This document shows, piece by piece, positions 1 through 12,020 of a stretch of DNA of 64,000 nucleotides. The notes beneath the pieces are model-generated. The model had not been told where the DNA came from. It saw nothing but the letters and a program-made list of their open reading frames with translations, and did not search any database. Positions within the stretch are counted from its first letter, which is position 1. Every line of letters starts with the position of its first letter. Where the stretch lies: contig CM064424.1 in NCBI GenBank assembly GCA_032690845.1, positions 37,833,511 to 37,897,510 on the forward strand, written 5' to 3'. Source of the DNA: Eleusine coracana subsp. coracana (taxonomy: Eukaryota > Streptophyta > Magnoliopsida > Poales > Poaceae). The position numbers were made by a program, and so were the translations under genes.

Positions 1-174
1 AAAATTGTAATTCGCCCCCTATATTGTCCTGAATGCATTATACGTTTTGTCGAGTGCATTTATTTTACCAAGTGTTGTTTGTATGGCACTCGGTAAAGAT
101 GTTTTTTTGTTGACTGTCTGAGTAAAAATACACGGCAAAGAGGACACTCGACAAACATCTATTTTCTCATAGTG
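1..174. mobile_element. CACTA (En/Spm) transposon terminal fragment
   Basis: The segment ends with TTTTCTCATAGTG, whose reverse complement CACTATGAGAAAA has the form of a CACTA inverted end. Upstream are repeated GTCGAGTGC and CACTCGGTAAAG motifs, the subterminal repeats common in grass CACTA elements. The other end lies outside the window, so size and coding content are unknown. Confidence 0.5.
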
Positions 175-225
175 ATGTTTGGATACACTTTCTGAATTGG
201 TTAAGTAAATAAAAATTTACAAAGG

Positions 226-2126
226 TGTAAGGATCATGACCATTGAGGTCACCCTGAGGTATGGAGTTTTGGTGATGCATGACAAACATAAAATATGACT
301 AATATCTATACAAGTGTTGTTTGTGTAGGAAATCCTTTCTATCTTATGATGATTATCTACGGCGTCCTTGGCGATTGATGACAATGACCGCAAACATGGA
401 GGCTTGTGAACTCGATGGAGTTGAAGGGTTGATGGAGATGGATCAAAGCGGAAAACAAGCTATGGTGCAAGTGTTTGGAACACTTGAGTAGTTGTTAGGG
501 CTTTGAGTCTATAGGAAAAACCGGACTATCAAGGGGTTCTAGGTCATTCTCTTAGGTCATGTCTAGTCGGTGATGTGCAAGGTTGCTCGGTGAAATCACA
601 GTACTAGGTGACAGTGGAGAAGCCAAGGAGCTGTTTGGAGAAGCCGAGAAACCAAGTCAAGCGAGGATGACAAGTTTCAGCTTCTAGACATAGAGACCGG
701 ACAGAGGGGTCAGTGGAGACCGGACTGTACGGTCACTATGGGGAGTTTTCCAGGACTTAGCGCCAGGAGCAGGACTCTGTCAGTAGGAAACTCCATACAG
801 ACCGGACGGTCCGGTCTGCTGACCGGACAGTCCGGCCAGTAGGAGTGCAGGGAGGCAGAAGAGGTTCGCGGAGGCTCCTGGAATGGAGAGAGAAAGTGGA
901 CCGAACGGTCCGGTCTAGTGACCGGACTATCCGGTCAGTTGGAGTTTCAGCAGGGGCAGAGCCAGTTGTGCATCGAGTTGCAATGACCGGACTGTCCAGT
1001 CAGTGTGCCCAGGAAGCTGATTTCGTGGAGCAATGGCTAGTTTGAGGTTGGGAGCCTATAGAACTTCGTTACTGGGGTCTTGGAGACCTCTCTTGGCCAG
1101 TGAAATACCTGAGAGCATTTGGTAAGGTCCAAGAGGAAAAGAGGAGAGCACTAGGAGGAGATATTACATATCTTGAGAGTGCTAGAGAAGAGTAGCTTGA
1201 GCATCTTGCACATCTAAGGCTAGGGTGTCCTTGAGGGTGTGATCTAGATTGTTACTCTTCGTCTATGGTGAGACCTAGACCGGTTAGGTGTCGGTGATCG
1301 AGCCTATCGTGATCGGTTGTGAAGGTCGTCACACGTTTGTACACGGTTTGAGCCTACCGTTGGAAGGGGCATCACTAGTGAGCGCCCGTGTTGGCTCGGG
1401 GAGTCCGACAAGTTCTCGAGGGAGGCGAGCTTGTGCATTGTGCAGCGGTAACGCACACCATTTCTTCACTCGAGGAGTGATTGCGGGCTTGTGGGTGAGA
1501 ACTCCACTTGATGGCGGGAGGGACCGGAACTCCGACGGGAGTGGTCCAACGAGGATTAGGGGAAGGCGGCATCCTTCCGAGACCTCAAGAAAAAATCATG
1601 AGTCAACCCTTACTCTACTCCTTACTCTGATGCTTTACTTTCCACATCTATATACTGTGCTATTCATGCTTGTGTGCTTACCTTGCTCTAGTTGACTCCT
1701 TGTAGACTTGCATGGATAGGCTTCTTTACTTGCTAGTTGTGCTTAGCCTTCATACTTGATCACTAGCATGTATAGGAGTTGCTTTGGCTTGATTGATCAC
1801 CCTAGTATTTATTGTGCTACTCATGCTTGTATGCTTTCTATATGCTTGTTGATCTAGTAGCTTTGATTGAGTAGAACTCCTTGCTAGCTAGTTGTTTGCT
1901 TCCGCGTATCTTTGGTAACTAGCTTGCATAGGAGTTGTATTGTATTTGTGTGATCCACTAGTATGCTTAGGTTGATGTTCCTTTCATAGGTTCATTATCT
2001 TGCTAGTGTAATCACCACTAGGATTGTGTAGGAGTTGTTTTGAGTGGTCGGTTTTAGGAATTGGTGAATTTCGTACATAGTGCAAGTTCCCGATTCACCC
2101 CCCCTCTCGGTCACTCGGTCCTTTCA
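226..2126 (+). repeat. 5' LTR of the Sirevirus
   Basis: This 1901-bp terminal repeat runs TG...CA. Between about 795 and 1005 it holds several imperfect palindromes built on ACCGGAC and GTCCGGT, as expected for the regulatory region of Sirevirus LTRs. Relative to the 3' LTR it carries roughly 80 extra bases around 1464-1550. The many small differences between the LTRs indicate an old insertion. Confidence 0.93.
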
Positions 2127-2128
2127 AG

Positions 2129-2141
2129 TGGTATCAGAGCC
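2129..2141 (+). other. primer binding site (tRNA-iMet type)
   Basis: TGGTATCAGAGCC lies two bases after the 5' LTR. It matches the complement of the initiator-methionine tRNA 3' end used by most plant copia elements to prime reverse transcription. Confidence 0.85.
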
Positions 2142-2156
2142 AAGTTCTCATTATAA

Positions 2157-3060
2157 GGGCGTGTTTGGGAGGACTCTACTCCTCTCTGGAGCAGCTCCGC
2201 TCCCAAACTCCATGGTGGAGCTACTCCTCTATGGAGCAAGAGTTGATTTTGAGGGTGTTTGGCTAGCTAGCTCCTCAAAAAATGGTCAAACACATAAAAC
2301 ACAAAATACGCCTTCTTCCCGATCTCCTTGTCCAATACTCCTTCCTCCCAATCGACGGCGAATCGAGGGCGGATCGAGGGAGTCGATGCTAATCGGAGCG
2401 AGAGCAACGTGAATCATAGTTGGGAGGCACAAATCAGAGCATGGATGACGTGCATCGAACCTTGGCGGCGCAAATTAGAGAGGGGAGGCGAGGCAGCGCC
2501 AATCAAAGCGAGCTAGGGCTATGCAGGCAGCACGAGCGATGGGGAGCGAGCTCGAGCTGCACAGGCGGTGTGAATTGAGGCGGCAGCACGGGGCGGCGGC
2601 ACGAATCGAGGCGGCAACTTAGGAAGGCGCGAGTGAGGCGGCAGCACGGTGCGGCACGGGGCGGCCTGACGTGAGGCGATGCGATGCCGGGTGGCGCAAA
2701 TCAAGGTGGCAATGCGAGCTAGCGCGAGATGGGGTGGAGGCGCAGGCTGGGGGCGAGGCGGTGCAGGTGGCACGCTGACGGTAAGGCGATGCAGCAGGAG
2801 GAAGAAGGGCGTCGGTGGGGAGAAAAAAAATAGAACGAACCATTTTTTCCTATGTAACCGATGGCAGTGCGGGTAAATACTTCGAACTCCACATTTTTTC
2901 AGTCTTTGGAGCTGGGTTTGAGGTGCTCTGAAAAAATGAACTAGAGCTCCTCAAACTCCTGAGAGTTGGCTGCTCCAAAGATTTTAGGAGTTGAGGTGTT
3001 TGGCTGGCTCCGAACCGCTCCTAACAGGAGTTCGGCTCTGGAGCCATGCCAAACACGCCC
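2157..3060. mobile_element. Tourist-like (PIF/Harbinger) MITE nested in the Sirevirus leader
   Basis: The segment begins GGGCGTGTTTGG and ends CCAAACACGCCC, a perfect terminal inverted repeat, and is flanked on both sides by TAA (2154-2156 and 3061-3063). The 3-bp TWA duplication and GGGC..TGTTTGG end are characteristic of PIF/Harbinger Tourist-like elements. Its 904 bp are long for a MITE. The interior is GC-rich and gives only spurious reading frames. It separates the primer binding site from gag. Confidence 0.88.
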
Positions 3061-3101
3061 TAAGGCTTAACCGGCTTGAGTAGTGACCATATTGAGTTGG
3101 G

Positions 3102-4234
3102 ATGTCATCCCATTCGGGGACGGGTCATGGTTCATGGAAAGATTACTTTAAGAGCTACCTAAATGCCATGATTCCGGATGAGTTGATGGACACTCTTGTG
3201 GACTTTGCCAATACTTTTACCGATAATCATGTGTATGATGATTGTGATGATGGTGTGGATGTGCCTTGTACTAGTGAGTGCCTAGATTCTTCTAGCAATG
3301 ACTTGATAGGTTGCTCTACTAGTATGCCTAACATTATGATTGATAATGATGTGTCTCTTGATCTTGCTTGCTCTACTAGCATTGATGATGTTTGTGAGTC
3401 TCCTATTGATCATGCTAGTAGTTCTATTGTTGAGGAGTTCTTTTTTTTCATGCTAATGATAATGAGGACTTACTTGACTCTCTTATTCGCTTGCGAGGTA
3501 TTGTGGACTTGATTGGGGCAACTTCTTTTGAGCTTCCCAAGATCATGATAGTGGAGAAGATCCTCTCCTTGGTTCCGAGTAGCAAGCTCTTCTATGTCAC
3601 ACTTGACCTTCTCATGGAGAAGAGTCTCTCCGTAGAAGATGTGATTGAGCTGCTCTTCAAGGATGAGGAGATTACCGCGAGCATGGCATGGAAGAGGACA
3701 TTCAAGGCAACTCATGAAGCATCCTTGAGCAAAGGGAAAGAAGTAGCTTCAAGCTCAAACTTCTTTGATCCCTCCACAAGATTGTCTTGCAACAACTTCT
3801 GCAACCCCTTTGGAGCAAGACATACATCGGGCGCTTCGTCAAGCTCTACCTCAAGTGTCATTCCAAGTCCTACTCTAAGCACCTTGAGTGGACCGAGCAT
3901 TGGCGTAGGGGGAGCACCAACAACAATGCTCGCTCGATCATTTGAGATGATCAATCTTGCGGCTTCGGCTCCGGTGCCTCCACCTCCTCCGCTCCCTCCA
4001 CCACAAGATCATATTTGGCATCTTCGTCGAGCTCACCAACAAGACCTCCTCTTTGAACTCGGTGAATTTGTGAGAAATCTGAATGATGACCTCTGTGAGA
4101 ATCTATTGAGCATCTATGATCTTATATGTAGGATTAACTCTTTCAGGGGACTTCAAAAGATTGCACCACATGAAGTGATTGACAAGCTCCTCCAACAAAT
4201 CACAACTCCTGAGAGGAGTTTCTTACTTGAGTAG
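3102..4234 (+). pseudogene. Sirevirus gag remnant
   Basis: Two overlapping frames (3102-3512, then 3491-4234) lie where gag is expected, before the protease. The stretch reading EDLLDSLIRLRGIVDLIG through KILSLVPS to VIELLFKDEE, around 3460-3670, resembles the UBN2/copia gag domain that packs the element's RNA. The shift between frames near 3490 breaks it. A Ser-rich stretch and a run of prolines (3980-4010) follow. I see no CCHC zinc knuckle before the protease, so the nucleocapsid end is missing or unrecognisable. Retrotransposon gag is far more likely than a host gene. Confidence 0.7.
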
Positions 4235-4286
4235 GTAGTCAACAGGAGACATGAGCTCTCAATTGAGAGAGCAATGGAGATGATAC

Positions 4287-7200
4287 TTGTGCTCCTCTCA
4301 AGTAGGACATGTGCTTGAGCACATCACTGGACTCTATGATCCTCCCCATTACTATATCAACCTTGACAATGTGCACATGGGGGATAATCATGGACATTGG
4401 AGATATCATGCTCCTCACTATCCTCTTAGGAGGAGACTGTTGGATGGGATTGCAAGAATCCCTATCTATGAGGATGGTCTCATTGCTCGACATCATGAGG
4501 TTAGTGCTAGTCAATCAAGTAATGCTTTGGATACTAACTCCTCTTCCTCTATTGCTTGTCTTATGGCTACTACTAGGGTCAACTACAAGAGTGGAGGCAC
4601 TCATTGGATTCTTGATAGTGGGTGCACTCAACACATGACCGGGAAGCCAACCATGTTCGCCACCATTGATGAAGAAGAAGAGAGTGAGAAGGTGACTTTT
4701 GGGGATAACTCAAAAGGGAGAGTTAGAGGCTCGGGCAATGTGGCCATCACACATGACCTCCATCTCTCCAAAGTCTTCCTTATGGAAACCCTCAACTTCA
4801 ACCTTCTATCTATTGGTCAACTTTGTGACATGGGTTTCAAGTGCACGTTTGATGAGGATGGTGCAACAATTGAGAATGCCAAGAGAGGGCTAGTATTTCA
4901 TGGAGTGAGACATGGGAACTTGTATGTCACGGACTTCAAGTCAAGCAATATGCCACCAAGCATTTGCCTATTCACTAAGGCATCCAAGGGATGGTTGTGG
5001 CATAGAAGGCTAGCACATGTTGGAATTAATCAGCTCAAGAAGATTATCAAGAGGAATCTAGTTGAAGGAATCAAGGATGTGACCTTTGAGAAGGATAGAG
5101 TGTGCAGCGCTTGTCAGGCAGGGAAACAAGTTGCATCCTCACATCCCACCAAGTCATTCATGTCTATATCTCATCCTCTAGAGCTCTTGCACATGGACTT
5201 GTTTGGGCCAACATACTACAAGAGTCTAGGAAGCAATCTATATTGCTTGGTGATTGTTGACGATTTCACGAGATACACTTGGACCTTCTTTCTTGTGGAC
5301 AAATCTCAAGCCAGTGGTATCTTCAGAAAGTTTGCCAAGAGAGCAAAGAATGAGTTCAATGCTAGCATTGTGAAGATAAGGAGTGACAATGGAGCAGAAT
5401 TCAAAACACCACAGTGGAGGAATATTGTGACAAGAAGGGGATCAAACATGAATTCTCCACTACATATACTCCCGAGAAAAATGTTGTAATGGAGAGGAAG
5501 AAAAAGATGCTCATCACTCTTGCTCATGCCATGTTGGATGAGTATAGAACTCATGAGAGGTTTTGGGCTGAGACAATCAACACGGCTTGTTACACCTCTA
5601 ACCGTGTCTATCTCCACCGATTGTTGAAGAAGACTCCATATGAGCTATTGGTGGGACGGAAACCCAGTGTTTCCTATTTCTGAGTCTTTGGATGCAAGTG
5701 CTACATTCTCAAGAAGAGGAGAAAGCCCGGAAAGTTTAAGAGTAGAACTTATGAAGGCATTCTTGTTGGGTACTCTAGGACTTCTAAAGCATATAGGATC
5801 TACAACTCGACCATAGGATGTGTGGAAGAATCCTATGATGTGCAATTTGATGAGTCAAATGGGTCCCAAAGGGAGGATGAATTTCATGAAGTGAATATTG
5901 GATATGAGCCTATGAGGGAAGCCTTGAGAAACATGCCCATGGGTGAGGTTTTACCCCACGAGGCCAATGATGGTGATGTTGATGAGCCCTCTACTCCACC
6001 TCCTCAACCTACCTCCTCCTCCGAGGCATAACAAACAACCCAATATGCCACAAATACTCCCACAAGCTCCTCTCAAGACTCATTGAGAGTACACCCACCA
6101 AATGATGAGGAATCTCAAGTGAGAAGTGATCCACAAACCTCCCCACATACTTCATCACAAACCACTTCTCCTAGTTCTTCACAAGATAACCTCCCATCCA
6201 CCTCAAGCTCAAAGTCCAAAACAAGAAAGCATAAGAGTGACTCCTCCACCTTTCTTAGGATACAAAACACTCATATATCAAGAGAGCAAACAATTCATGA
6301 TGCACACGACACTTCACCAAGAGCCTCTCCCACACAAAGAAAACACCATCCTAGACCCAAGGGCATCAACAAAGATCATTCACAAGACTTGATCATTGGG
6401 AATCCATCTCGAGGAATAAAGACAAGAAGGAATCAATACAAGCCCAACTATGTGAGTGAAGAGAATAATGATGAGGCCAATGTTGAGATTGAGAACTTCT
6501 CTTTCATCTCTATGATTGAGCCCACCACCATTGATGAATCTATGGATAATCACAAGTGGGTAATTGCCATGCAAGAAGAGTTGAATAACTTCAAGAGGTG
6601 CAAAGTATGAAAATTGGTTGAAAGACCCAAGAATTATAATGTGGTTGGCACCAAGTGGGTCGTCAAGAACAAGCAATATGAGAAAGGAGCAATTGTCAAG
6701 AACAAGGCTCGCCTAGTGGCTAAGGGATATTCTCAAGTGGCGGGGATTGACTTTGATGAGACCTTTGCTCCCGTGGCCCGTCTCGAAGCTATTCGGATCT
6801 TACTTGCCTATGCATCACATAATGGCTTCAAGCTCTTTCAAATGGATGTCAAGAGTGCCTTCTTGAACGGAGAAATCAATGATAAAGTCTATGTGGAACA
6901 ACCTCCGGTGTTTGAGGACCCAAAACATCCAAGACATGTATACAAATTGAAGAAAGTTCTCTATGGTCTCAAGCAAGCACCAAGGACATGGTATGAACAC
7001 TTGAGAAACTTCCTACTCAAGAATGGATTCACCATTGGAAGCATTGATAGCACCTTGTTCAAAAGGCATGTTGGGAAGGATATCTTTGTGTGCCAAATCT
7101 ATGTCGATGATATCATTATGGGTCAACCAATGGGAATTTCAATGAAGAGTTTCGGGAGATGATGGCTAGGGAATTCCAAATGTCAATGATTGGAGAGTTG

Positions 7201-8051
7201 CACATGTTCCTTGGATTCCAAGTCAAGCAATGAGAGAGGGAAACTTTATTTATCAAGAAAAATATACTAAGGACCTTCTCAAAAGATTCAACATGGAGAA
7301 TTGTGAGCCCTTGCACACACCTATGGCTACAAGCAAACCCTTGGATGATGACGTGAAAGGGAAACCAGTGAACCCCAAGCTATATAGATCAATCATTGGG
7401 TCTTTGCTCTATCTCACCGCTTCAAGACCGGACATCATGTTTAGTGTGTACTTGTGTGCACGCTATCAAGCAAATCCAAAGAAGTCACACTTGAAGGCCG
7501 TGAAGAGAATAATGAGATACCTCATGTACACACCTACCATGGGCTTATGGTATCCTAGAGGATCAAACTTTGAGTTACTTGGGTATTTGGATTCCGACTT
7601 TGCGGGTTGCAAAGTGAATAGAAAGAGTACATTGGGAGGTTGTCAATTTCTTGGAAGATCTCTAGTATCTTGGAGCTCAAAGAAGCAAAACTCTGTGGCT
7701 CTATCTACGGCCGAAGTGGAATATATGGCGGTAGGAGCATGTTGTGCACAACTCCTTTACATGAGACAAACTCTCTTGGACTATGGCCTCAACTATACTC
7801 AAATGCCACTATATTATGATAGTGAGGCGGCAATCAAGATGGCCCTCAAGACAGGAGATCACGGTCATGGAAAGCATATTCAAGTGAGGCATCACTTCAT
7901 AAGAGACCATGTTGAGAAGAAGGATATCAAGTTAGTGAGCGTGAGAACTCATGAACAATTGGCGGACATCTTCACCAAGCCACTTGATGAGAAGACCTTC
8001 AATAAGCTAAGGGGAGAACTCAATGTTCTCAACCTCTCCAACTTCACATGA
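4287..8051 (+). pseudogene. Sirevirus pol polyprotein remnant (protease, integrase, RT, RNase H)
   Basis: Copia pol domains appear in order: aspartic protease with WILDSGCTQHMTG near 4606-4645, the GAG-pre-integrase zinc-binding segment (LWHRRLAHVG, near 4998), the integrase core with HMDLFGP and IRSDNGAEF (5190-5400), reverse transcriptase (6620-7130) with YVDD at 7100-7111, and RNase H (about 7580-8000) ending near ADIFTKPLD. Reading shifts frame near 5415-5480 and near 7130-7230. In-frame stops occur at 5681 (TGA), 6029 (TAA) and 6608 (TGA). Integrase and RT wording closely resembles maize Opie/Ji-type Sireviruses. It is non-functional as read. Confidence 0.92.
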
Positions 8052-9201
8052 GTAACCCTTGAGCTTGTTCTTTGTAAATATGTATAGTGCTGTGCTTGTT
8101 CTTGTTTGTGTCTTTGTTTGTGCTTGTTTCTCTTCTTTTGTAGGTTGACTTCGGACCTTCTTGAGATAGCAATGGACATGGGTTAAGCTTGGGAAGGTGG
8201 TTCATGGTGTACCCAAGGCTTTGAAGAATGGTCCATTGTGAGCAAGCTTGAGAAGGGAACAACTCATTGTTGACACTTTGGTTTGTAGCGGTTCTCTCTC
8301 TTTTCTTTAGCATCAAATCATGCATTGTATACTTGTTGCATTTGCATTTTTTGTATTTGTGCATCCTTGCATTATGATACCATACATGCTCCCAAGCATG
8401 TGTCTAGGGGGAGTTGCTCATCTACAATGTGAGTACATGACTCTCTAGACGATTGAATAGTGATATTTGTGCTTCATGCCCATTGAGCCATGTTCGATCG
8501 AGCTCCGAGGTTAAATCTACTCGCGCGGCTCATAGACTAGTGCCTCATACATTCCCACCTCCCTAATGACTAACTCTTGCACATTGGAGAAAATCTTTTG
8601 TTGAGTCATGAATGTAGGGGGAGCGATGATGGAACATCACTACAACCAAGGAGGAGCACCATGAAAGGGGGAGTTATCCTAACTCTTGACAATTATTTTA
8701 TGCCTCTTGGTTTCATTATGTTTTGTGTGGTTTTTGGTGATAGGTTACAAAGGGGGAGAGAAAACATGAAGATCCAAAAGCCAAGCTGTCAAGGTCAAAG
8801 ATGAAGAAGAAATATGAAGATAGGGAGATGGAATATGAAGATCACACCAAGATGAACATTTACACCAACATGAAGAAGAAGAGCAACGATGCATGTCTAT
8901 GGTGACAATGAACACCTTCACCAACATGAGCATCTACGTCCTTGGTACGTGTCTATATCAACAAGATCAACTACCATGACACCAAGGCGGGCACAAATTC
9001 GACTCAAGCTCAATATCTAGTGCGCTACATAATTGGGTAGTTCTCCCTCAACACCTAGCACATCTCAAGGGGGAGACTACTTCCAAGGTAAGTACCAAGG
9101 TATGCCCTTCAATCTTTTCTTTTCCTTTGGTTCTTTTTTGCTCGTCCGTTTTTGGATCATCATAAGTAGTGGTTGTCATCCATCACCAAAAAGGGGGAGA
9201 T
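8052..9201 (+). other. Sirevirus 3' untranslated region with multiple polypurine tracts
   Basis: Between the RNase H stop and the 3' LTR there is no convincing gene. At least six purine tracts of the form (A)GGGGGAG occur, at about 8407, 8618, 8669, 8752, 9069 and 9191. The last, AAAAGGGGGAGA, abuts the 3' LTR and should be the plus-strand primer. Multiple tracts here are a known Sirevirus hallmark. I see no envelope-like ORF. Confidence 0.75.
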
Positions 9202-11053
9202 TGTAAGGATCATGACCATTGAGGTCACCCCGAGGTATGGAGTTTTGGTGATGCATGATAAACATGAAATATGACTAATATCTACACGAGTGTTGTTCGT
9301 GTAGGAAACCCTTTCTATCTTATGATGATTGTCTACGGCGTCCTTGGCGATTGATGACAATGACCGCAAGCATGGAGGCTTGTGAACTTGATGGAGTCCA
9401 AGGGTTGATGGAGATGGATCAAAGCAGAAAACAAGCTATGGTGCAAGTGTTTGGAACACTTGAGTAGCTGTTAGGGCTTTGAGTCCATAGGAAAAACCGG
9501 ACTATCAAGGGGGTCTAGGTCATTCTCTTAGGTCATGTCTAGTCGGTGATGTGCAAGGTTGCTTAGTAAAATCACAGGCACTAGGTGACAGTGGAGAAGC
9601 CAAGGAGCTGTACGGAGAAGCCGGGAAACCAAGTCAAGCGAGGATGACAAGTTTCAACTTCTGGACATAGAGACCGGACAGAGGGGTCAATGGAGACCGG
9701 ACTATACGGTCACTATGGGGAGTTTTATAGAACTTAGCGCGAGGAGCAGGACTCTATCATCAGGAGACTCCATACAGATCGGACGGTCCGGTCTGCTGAC
9801 CGGACAGTCCGGTCAGTAGGAGTGCAGGAAGGCAGAAGCGGTGCATTTCGCGAAGGCTCCTAGAATGGAGAGAGAAAATGGACTGGACGGTCCAGTCCAG
9901 TTGCCGGATTGTCCGGTCAGTTAGAGTTTCAGCAGGGGCAGAGCCAGTTGTGCATTGAGTTGCACTGACCGGACTGCCCGGTCAGGCAGTGACCGGACTG
10001 TCCAGTCAGTGTGCCCATGAAGCTGATTTCGTGGAGCAACGGCTAGTTTGAGGTTGGGAGCATATATAACTTCGTTGCTGGGGTCTTGGAGATCTCTCTT
10101 GGCCAGTGGAATACCTGAGAGCATTTGGTAAGGTCCAAGAGGAAAAGAGGAGAGTACTAGGAGGAGATATTGCATATCTTGAGAGTGCTAGAGAAGAGTA
10201 GCTTAAGCATCTTGCACATCTAAGGCTAAGGTGTCCTTGAGGGTCTGATCTAGATTGTTACTCTTGATCTATGGTGAGACCTAGACCGGTTAGGTGTCGG
10301 TGATCGAGCCTATCGTGATCGTTTATGAAGGCCGTCATACGTTTATACATGGTTTGAACCCGCCGTTGGAAGGGGCATCGCTAGTGAGCGTCCATGCCGG
10401 CTCGGGGAGTCCTGCAAGTTCTCGAGGGAGGCGAGCTTGTGCTTTGTGCAGCAGTGACGCACACCGTGTATTTCAACGAGGATTAGGGGAAGGCGTCATC
10501 CTTCTGAGACTTCGGGAATAAATCCTGAGCCAACCCTTACTCTACTTTTTAATATGATGCTTTACTTTCCACATTTACATACCATACTATTCATGCTTAT
10601 GTGCTTACCTTGCTCTAGTTGACTCCTTGTAGACTTGCATGGATAGGCTTCTTTACTTGCTAGTAGTGCTTAGCCTTCATACTTGATCACTAGCACGTAT
10701 AGGAGTTGCTTTGGCTTAATTGATCACCCTAGTTTGTATTGTGCTACTCATGCTTGTATGCTTTCTATATGCTTGTTGATCTAGTAGCTTTGATTGAGTA
10801 GAACTCCTTGCTAGCTAGTTATTTGCTTCCGTGTATCTTTGGTAACTAGCTTGCATAGGAGTTGTATTACGTTTATGTGATCCACTAGTATGCTTAGGTT
10901 GTTATTCCTTTCATAGGTTCATTATCTTGCTAGTGTAATCACCACTAGGATTGTCTAGGAGTTGTTTTAAGTGGTTGGTTTTAGGAATTTGCGAATTTGG
11001 TATATAGTGCAAGTTCCCGATTCACCCCCCCTCTCGGTCACTCGGTCCTTTCA
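9202..11053 (+). repeat. 3' LTR of the Sirevirus
   Basis: This 1852-bp copy of the repeat at 226-2126 starts TGTAAGGATC and ends CCTTTCA. It has the same ACCGGAC/GTCCGGT palindrome cluster (about 9775-10010), one palindrome unit more than the 5' copy, and a deletion of roughly 80 bp near 10470. Confidence 0.93.
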
Positions 11054-11330
11054 ATAGGTATCCATGGAAAAGTTAGTTTCCCTCTTGTTCATTCCAATTC
11101 TCACGTGTCCGTCACAAGAATGGCTAGCAGAGCGTGATCCGTCGTAGTTGACAATTATTCGGCACCGGCAACTAATCGAGGAGATGTATGTCTACGCTGC
11201 AAGATACAGACCATCATGCCCACCGCACTGCCCATTGATTTGCTCACGCCTGTGCTGGTGATGTCCGCAATGGAGCAAAATCATCCACATCTGCAATAAT
11301 CAAAACATAAGATGTTGTATGTTAATTTTC
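11054..11330. other. unassigned sequence
   Basis: I recognise nothing coding or repetitive here. The last eight bases (TAATTTTC) are the left target duplication of the following MITE. Confidence 0.3.
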
Positions 11331-11705
11331 GAGCAATTTTACTATGCATAATACCACCAGTAATCACTGGTGGTAATGCTTAGGGATAATAATATAATTT
11401 ACTCACATATTTATTTATTTACCCGTATTGCCATCAGGGGTAAAGAGGTTATTTCTAAGCATCCACCCATCTGCCGATCTGAAATTCAGCTTCGTCAGAG
11501 TAAAGAGCAAAAAAGATACTTAGACCTAATTAACAAAATAAATTACAAGTTTACCATTTTCATTTTATCAATAATGTCCTAGTAAAACCATTACTGCTTC
11601 TAATTACTGCTCTACCACCAGTAATTACTGTATTACTACCAGTAATTGTAATTACTGTATTACTACCAGTAATTACTGAAGGTAATATGTATAGTAAAAC
11701 TGTTC
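11331..11705. mobile_element. MITE with 8-bp target duplication (hAT-like)
   Basis: The ends read GAGCAATTTTACTATGCATA and, in reverse complement, GAACAGTTTTACTATACATA, an imperfect inverted repeat. TAATTTTC flanks both sides (11323-11330 and 11706-11713), an exact 8-bp duplication. ACCAGTAAT/ATTACTG motifs recur near both ends. The size (375 bp) and lack of coding fit a MITE. The 8-bp duplication points to hAT, though the ends are not the usual CAGGG type. Confidence 0.75.
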
Positions 11706-11713
11706 TAATTTTC

Positions 11714-12020
11714 TTTTATACGTGCACTAGCTGTGATGTTTTCAGAATCAGCAGATGCACATCCATACAATCAGACAGCTGAGTCAGTCGTAATTAATAT
11801 GCAAGCCACACACAAATTCGAGCGTCGATCATGCTGTGAAGTATTGTGGAAGCGGTTCCCTACACTGCCTCTTTTGTGTGAGCTTTATAGATGGAACAGC
11901 CCCATCCGTGATGTATACAACAAGTTATAAACTGAACCATAATTAAGATATCTAACAACCAGAGTAGGTAGCAAATAACAATTCTATATCCTAGCTTGTA
12001 TGTATCTCATATATTTCAAC
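11714..12020 (-). repeat. probable LTR remnant of the following copia relic
   Basis: On the minus strand a purine-rich tract (AAGAGAGGA) is followed at 12021 by TGTTGAAATATATGAG, which looks like a polypurine tract joined to an LTR start. The far LTR end is not identified. The region is otherwise unremarkable. Confidence 0.35.

Larger units (their letters stand above)
226..11053 (+). mobile_element. Sirevirus-type Ty1/copia LTR retrotransposon (decayed)
   Basis: Two long direct repeats (226-2126 and 9202-11053) both begin TGTAAGGATC and end CCTTTCA. The flanking 5-mers AAAGG (221-225) and ATAGG (11054-11058) are a target duplication with one mismatch. The order gag, protease, integrase, RT, RNase H is copia-type. 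LTRs of nearly 1.9 kb, palindromic ACCGGAC/GTCCGGT clusters in the LTR and several polypurine tracts before the 3' LTR match Sirevirus (Opie/Ji/SIRE1) elements. Stops, frameshifts and an inserted MITE show it cannot encode its own proteins. Confidence 0.95.

Noticed and set aside
8577..8804. Envelope-like ORF downstream of Sirevirus pol
   Set aside because: Only short frames without signal peptide or coiled coil; the region is explained by multiple polypurine tracts.
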